A DNA stretch of 7,320 bases, from the NCBI GenBank assembly GCA_014378085.1, contig JACMOJ010000209.1, forward strand, positions 1-7,320, written 5' to 3'. Positions 5,960 through 7,320 of the stretch are shown one piece after another (the stretch's first letter is position 1; every line of letters begins with the position of its first letter). The position numbers and the translations under genes are program-made. The notes under the pieces are model-generated. The model did no database searches and was not told the DNA's origin. It saw nothing but the letters and a program-made list of their open reading frames with translations. The stretch is from Burkholderiales bacterium (GTDB lineage Bacteria; Pseudomonadota; Gammaproteobacteria; Burkholderiales; Usitatibacteraceae).

Positions 5960-7320
5960 ATGACAAATTTTGCGCAAATGCCGCCACAAATGCCGCCACA
6001 AATGCCGCCACAAACGCTCTACGACAAGTTGTGGGACGCGCACGTCGTGCATACCGAATCGGACGGCACGGCGTTGATTTACATTGATCGACATCTGGTC
6101 CACGAAGTCACCAGTCCGCAAGCCTTTGAAGGGCTGGAAATCAACGGCCGTAAGCCGTGGCGTTTAAAGTCCATCCTCGCAACGGCGGACCACAATGTGC
6201 CAACGGTCGGGCGCAAGGAAGGTATTGCCGACGCGGTCTCGCGCCTACAGGTGGAGACGTTAGACAAGAACATTGAAAAATTTGGCGTTCACGATTACTT
6301 TGGTATGAACGATAGTCGTCAGGGCATCGTGCATGTCATCGGCCCGGAGCAGGGCGCGACCTTGCCCGGCATGACGGTCGTGTGCGGTGATTCACACACG
6401 TCGACACACGGCGCATTTGCCGCATTGGCTTTTGGCATTGGCACCTCCGAAGTTGAGCATGTGATGGCAACACAATGCCTGGTCGCCAAAAAATCCAAGT
6501 CGTTGTTGATTCGTGTCGAAGGCAAGGTTGGTCGCGGGGTCACTGCAAAGGATATCGTGCTCGCCATCATTGGCAAGATTGGAACCGCTGGCGGAACCGG
6601 CTACGCCATTGAGTTTGCGGGCAGCGCGATTCGCGCACTGTCGATGGAAGGCCGAATGACGGTTTGCAATATGGCGATCGAAGCGGGCGCACGCGCCGGC
6701 ATGGTCGCGGTCGACGATAAGACGATTGAATATCTGCGCGGTCGGCCGTTTGCGCCGAGCGGGCCGCAGTTTGATCAAGCGGCGGCGTACTGGCGCACGC
6801 TGCAATCCGACAATGGCGCGATATTCGACCGATTAGTCGAGTTAGACGCGGCTAACATCACGCCGCAGGTGACGTGGGGGACATCGCCTGAAATGGTCGC
6901 CAGTGTCGGCGCGAATGTACCCGACCCCGCTAAAGAAGCCGATCCGGTCAAGCGTGAGGCAATGGCGCGCGCTTTGCAATACATGGGCATCGATCCTGGA
7001 ACGCCGATCTCACAAATCAAGATCGACAAAGTGTTTATCGGTAGCTGCACCAATTCGCGCATTGAAGACCTACGCGCTGCGGCCGGTGTGGTGCGTGGCC
7101 GCCACATTGCCAGCAACGTCACGCTGGCGATGGTTGTGCCAGGTTCCGGTTTGGTGAAGCGCCAGGCCGAGGCCGAAGGGTTGGATAAAGTGTTCCTAGC
7201 TGCTGGCTTTGAATGGCGCGAGCCGGGCTGTTCAATGTGTCTGGGCATGAATGACGATCGCCTGAGTCCGGGTGAGCGTTGCGCGTCGACCTCCAACCGC
7301 AACTTTGAGGGCCGCCAAGG
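5960..7320 (+). CDS. leuC: 3-isopropylmalate dehydratase large subunit, 3' end outside the window
   Basis: LeuC with LeuD isomerises 2-isopropylmalate to 3-isopropylmalate in leucine synthesis, using a 4Fe-4S cluster in the cytoplasm. The frame runs without a stop to the window edge, giving 453 codons. By alignment from memory with E. coli LeuC (466 residues), about 30 residues are missing. Visible motifs are [12 protein letters not shown] at 19-30, [16 protein letters not shown] at 41-56, [12 protein letters not shown] starting at Cys142, and the cluster ligands Cys363 (GSCTNSR) and Cys424/Cys427 (GCSMC). The N-terminus is about 15 residues longer than usual because of three MPPQ repeats. 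In-frame ATGs lie at 5960, 5978, 5990 and 6002, and the last gives a normal-length protein. None has a clear ribosome binding site. I list the first because it fits the TATAAT spacing. leuD and leuB are expected downstream but are not seen. Confidence 0.96.
   Translation, partial: MTNFAQMPPQMPPQMPPQTLYDKLWDAHVVHTESDGTALIYIDRHLVHEVTSPQAFEGLEINGRKPWRLKSILATADHNVPTVGRKEGIADAVSRLQVETLDKNIEKFGVHDYFGMNDSRQGIVHVIGPEQGATLPGMTVVCGDSHTSTHGAFAALAFGIGTSEVEHVMATQCLVAKKSKSLLIRVEGKVGRGVTAKDIVLAIIGKIGTAGGTGYAIEFAGSAIRALSMEGRMTVCNMAIEAGARAGMVAVDDKTIEYLRGRPFAPSGPQFDQAAAYWRTLQSDNGAIFDRLVELDAANITPQVTWGTSPEMVASVGANVPDPAKEADPVKREAMARALQYMGIDPGTPISQIKIDKVFIGSCTNSRIEDLRAAAGVVRGRHIASNVTLAMVVPGSGLVKRQAEAEGLDKVFLAAGFEWREPGCSMCLGMNDDRLSPGERCASTSNRNFEGRQ
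5978..6013 (+). repeat. Tandem 12-bp repeat at the leuC start, encoding MPPQ three times
   Basis: The unit atgccgccacaa occurs three times perfectly at 5978-5989, 5990-6001 and 6002-6013. Read in the leuC frame it gives Met-Pro-Pro-Gln three times. Every copy begins with ATG, so each could serve as a start codon. Perfect identity of the copies points to recent slippage duplication of an original start region. Confidence 0.95.

Noticed and set aside
5894..6013. Possible CRISPR array or integron-like repeat
   Set aside because: The units are 9 and 12 bp, directly adjacent with no spacers, which makes them simple tandem repeats.
5870..6121. Minus-strand frame with MRT repeats over the 9-bp array
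   Set aside because: The repeated residues come only from the tandem DNA repeat, and most of the frame is antisense to the leuC start.
6392..7302. Several minus-strand frames antisense to leuC
   Set aside because: The plus strand carries all LeuC motifs, including the three cluster cysteines, so these are shadows.

Overview
The window looks like ordinary proteobacterial chromosome, with four housekeeping genes. A betaproteobacterium, or a close gammaproteobacterium, is the best guess. This rests on protein character (MaeB-type malic enzyme, a transporter-acyltransferase fusion beside aroC, a leuC very like the E. coli protein) and on moderate GC. It is an inference from memory of gene families, not a database match. 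I see no mobile element, CRISPR array, tRNA or rRNA, and no convincing new system.

Layout. Positions 1-95 are a GC-rich stretch with no assignable gene. A minus-strand maeB (NADP-dependent malic enzyme with a phosphotransacetylase-like C-terminal domain) fills 96-2378. A 229-bp divergent region follows, with two short palindromes, a hairpin and a terminator-like hairpin just ahead of the next gene. On the plus strand, 2608-4524 encodes a lysophospholipid-transporter-like MFS protein fused to a PlsC-type acyltransferase. After a 190-bp gap with a stem-loop and a possible extended -10 promoter comes aroC (chorismate synthase, 4715-5869). A 90-bp gap follows, and then leuC (isopropylmalate isomerase large subunit), which runs off the right edge about 30 residues short of its expected end.

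Functionally the genes cover pyruvate/NADPH supply from malate (maeB), membrane phospholipid repair (the MFS-acyltransferase), the last step to chorismate (aroC) and the second step of leucine synthesis (leuC, presumably followed by leuD and leuB outside the window).

The most unusual part is the aroC-leuC junction, 5846-6013. It holds an inverted repeat over the aroC stop codon, a four-copy 9-bp tandem repeat, and a perfect TATAAT whose predicted start point falls on the first leuC ATG. A three-copy 12-bp repeat then encodes Met-Pro-Pro-Gln three times at the LeuC N-terminus, each copy supplying another in-frame ATG. The frame also stays open from the aroC stop codon straight into leuC. The second most interesting part is the terminator-like hairpin directly upstream of the MFS-acyltransferase gene.
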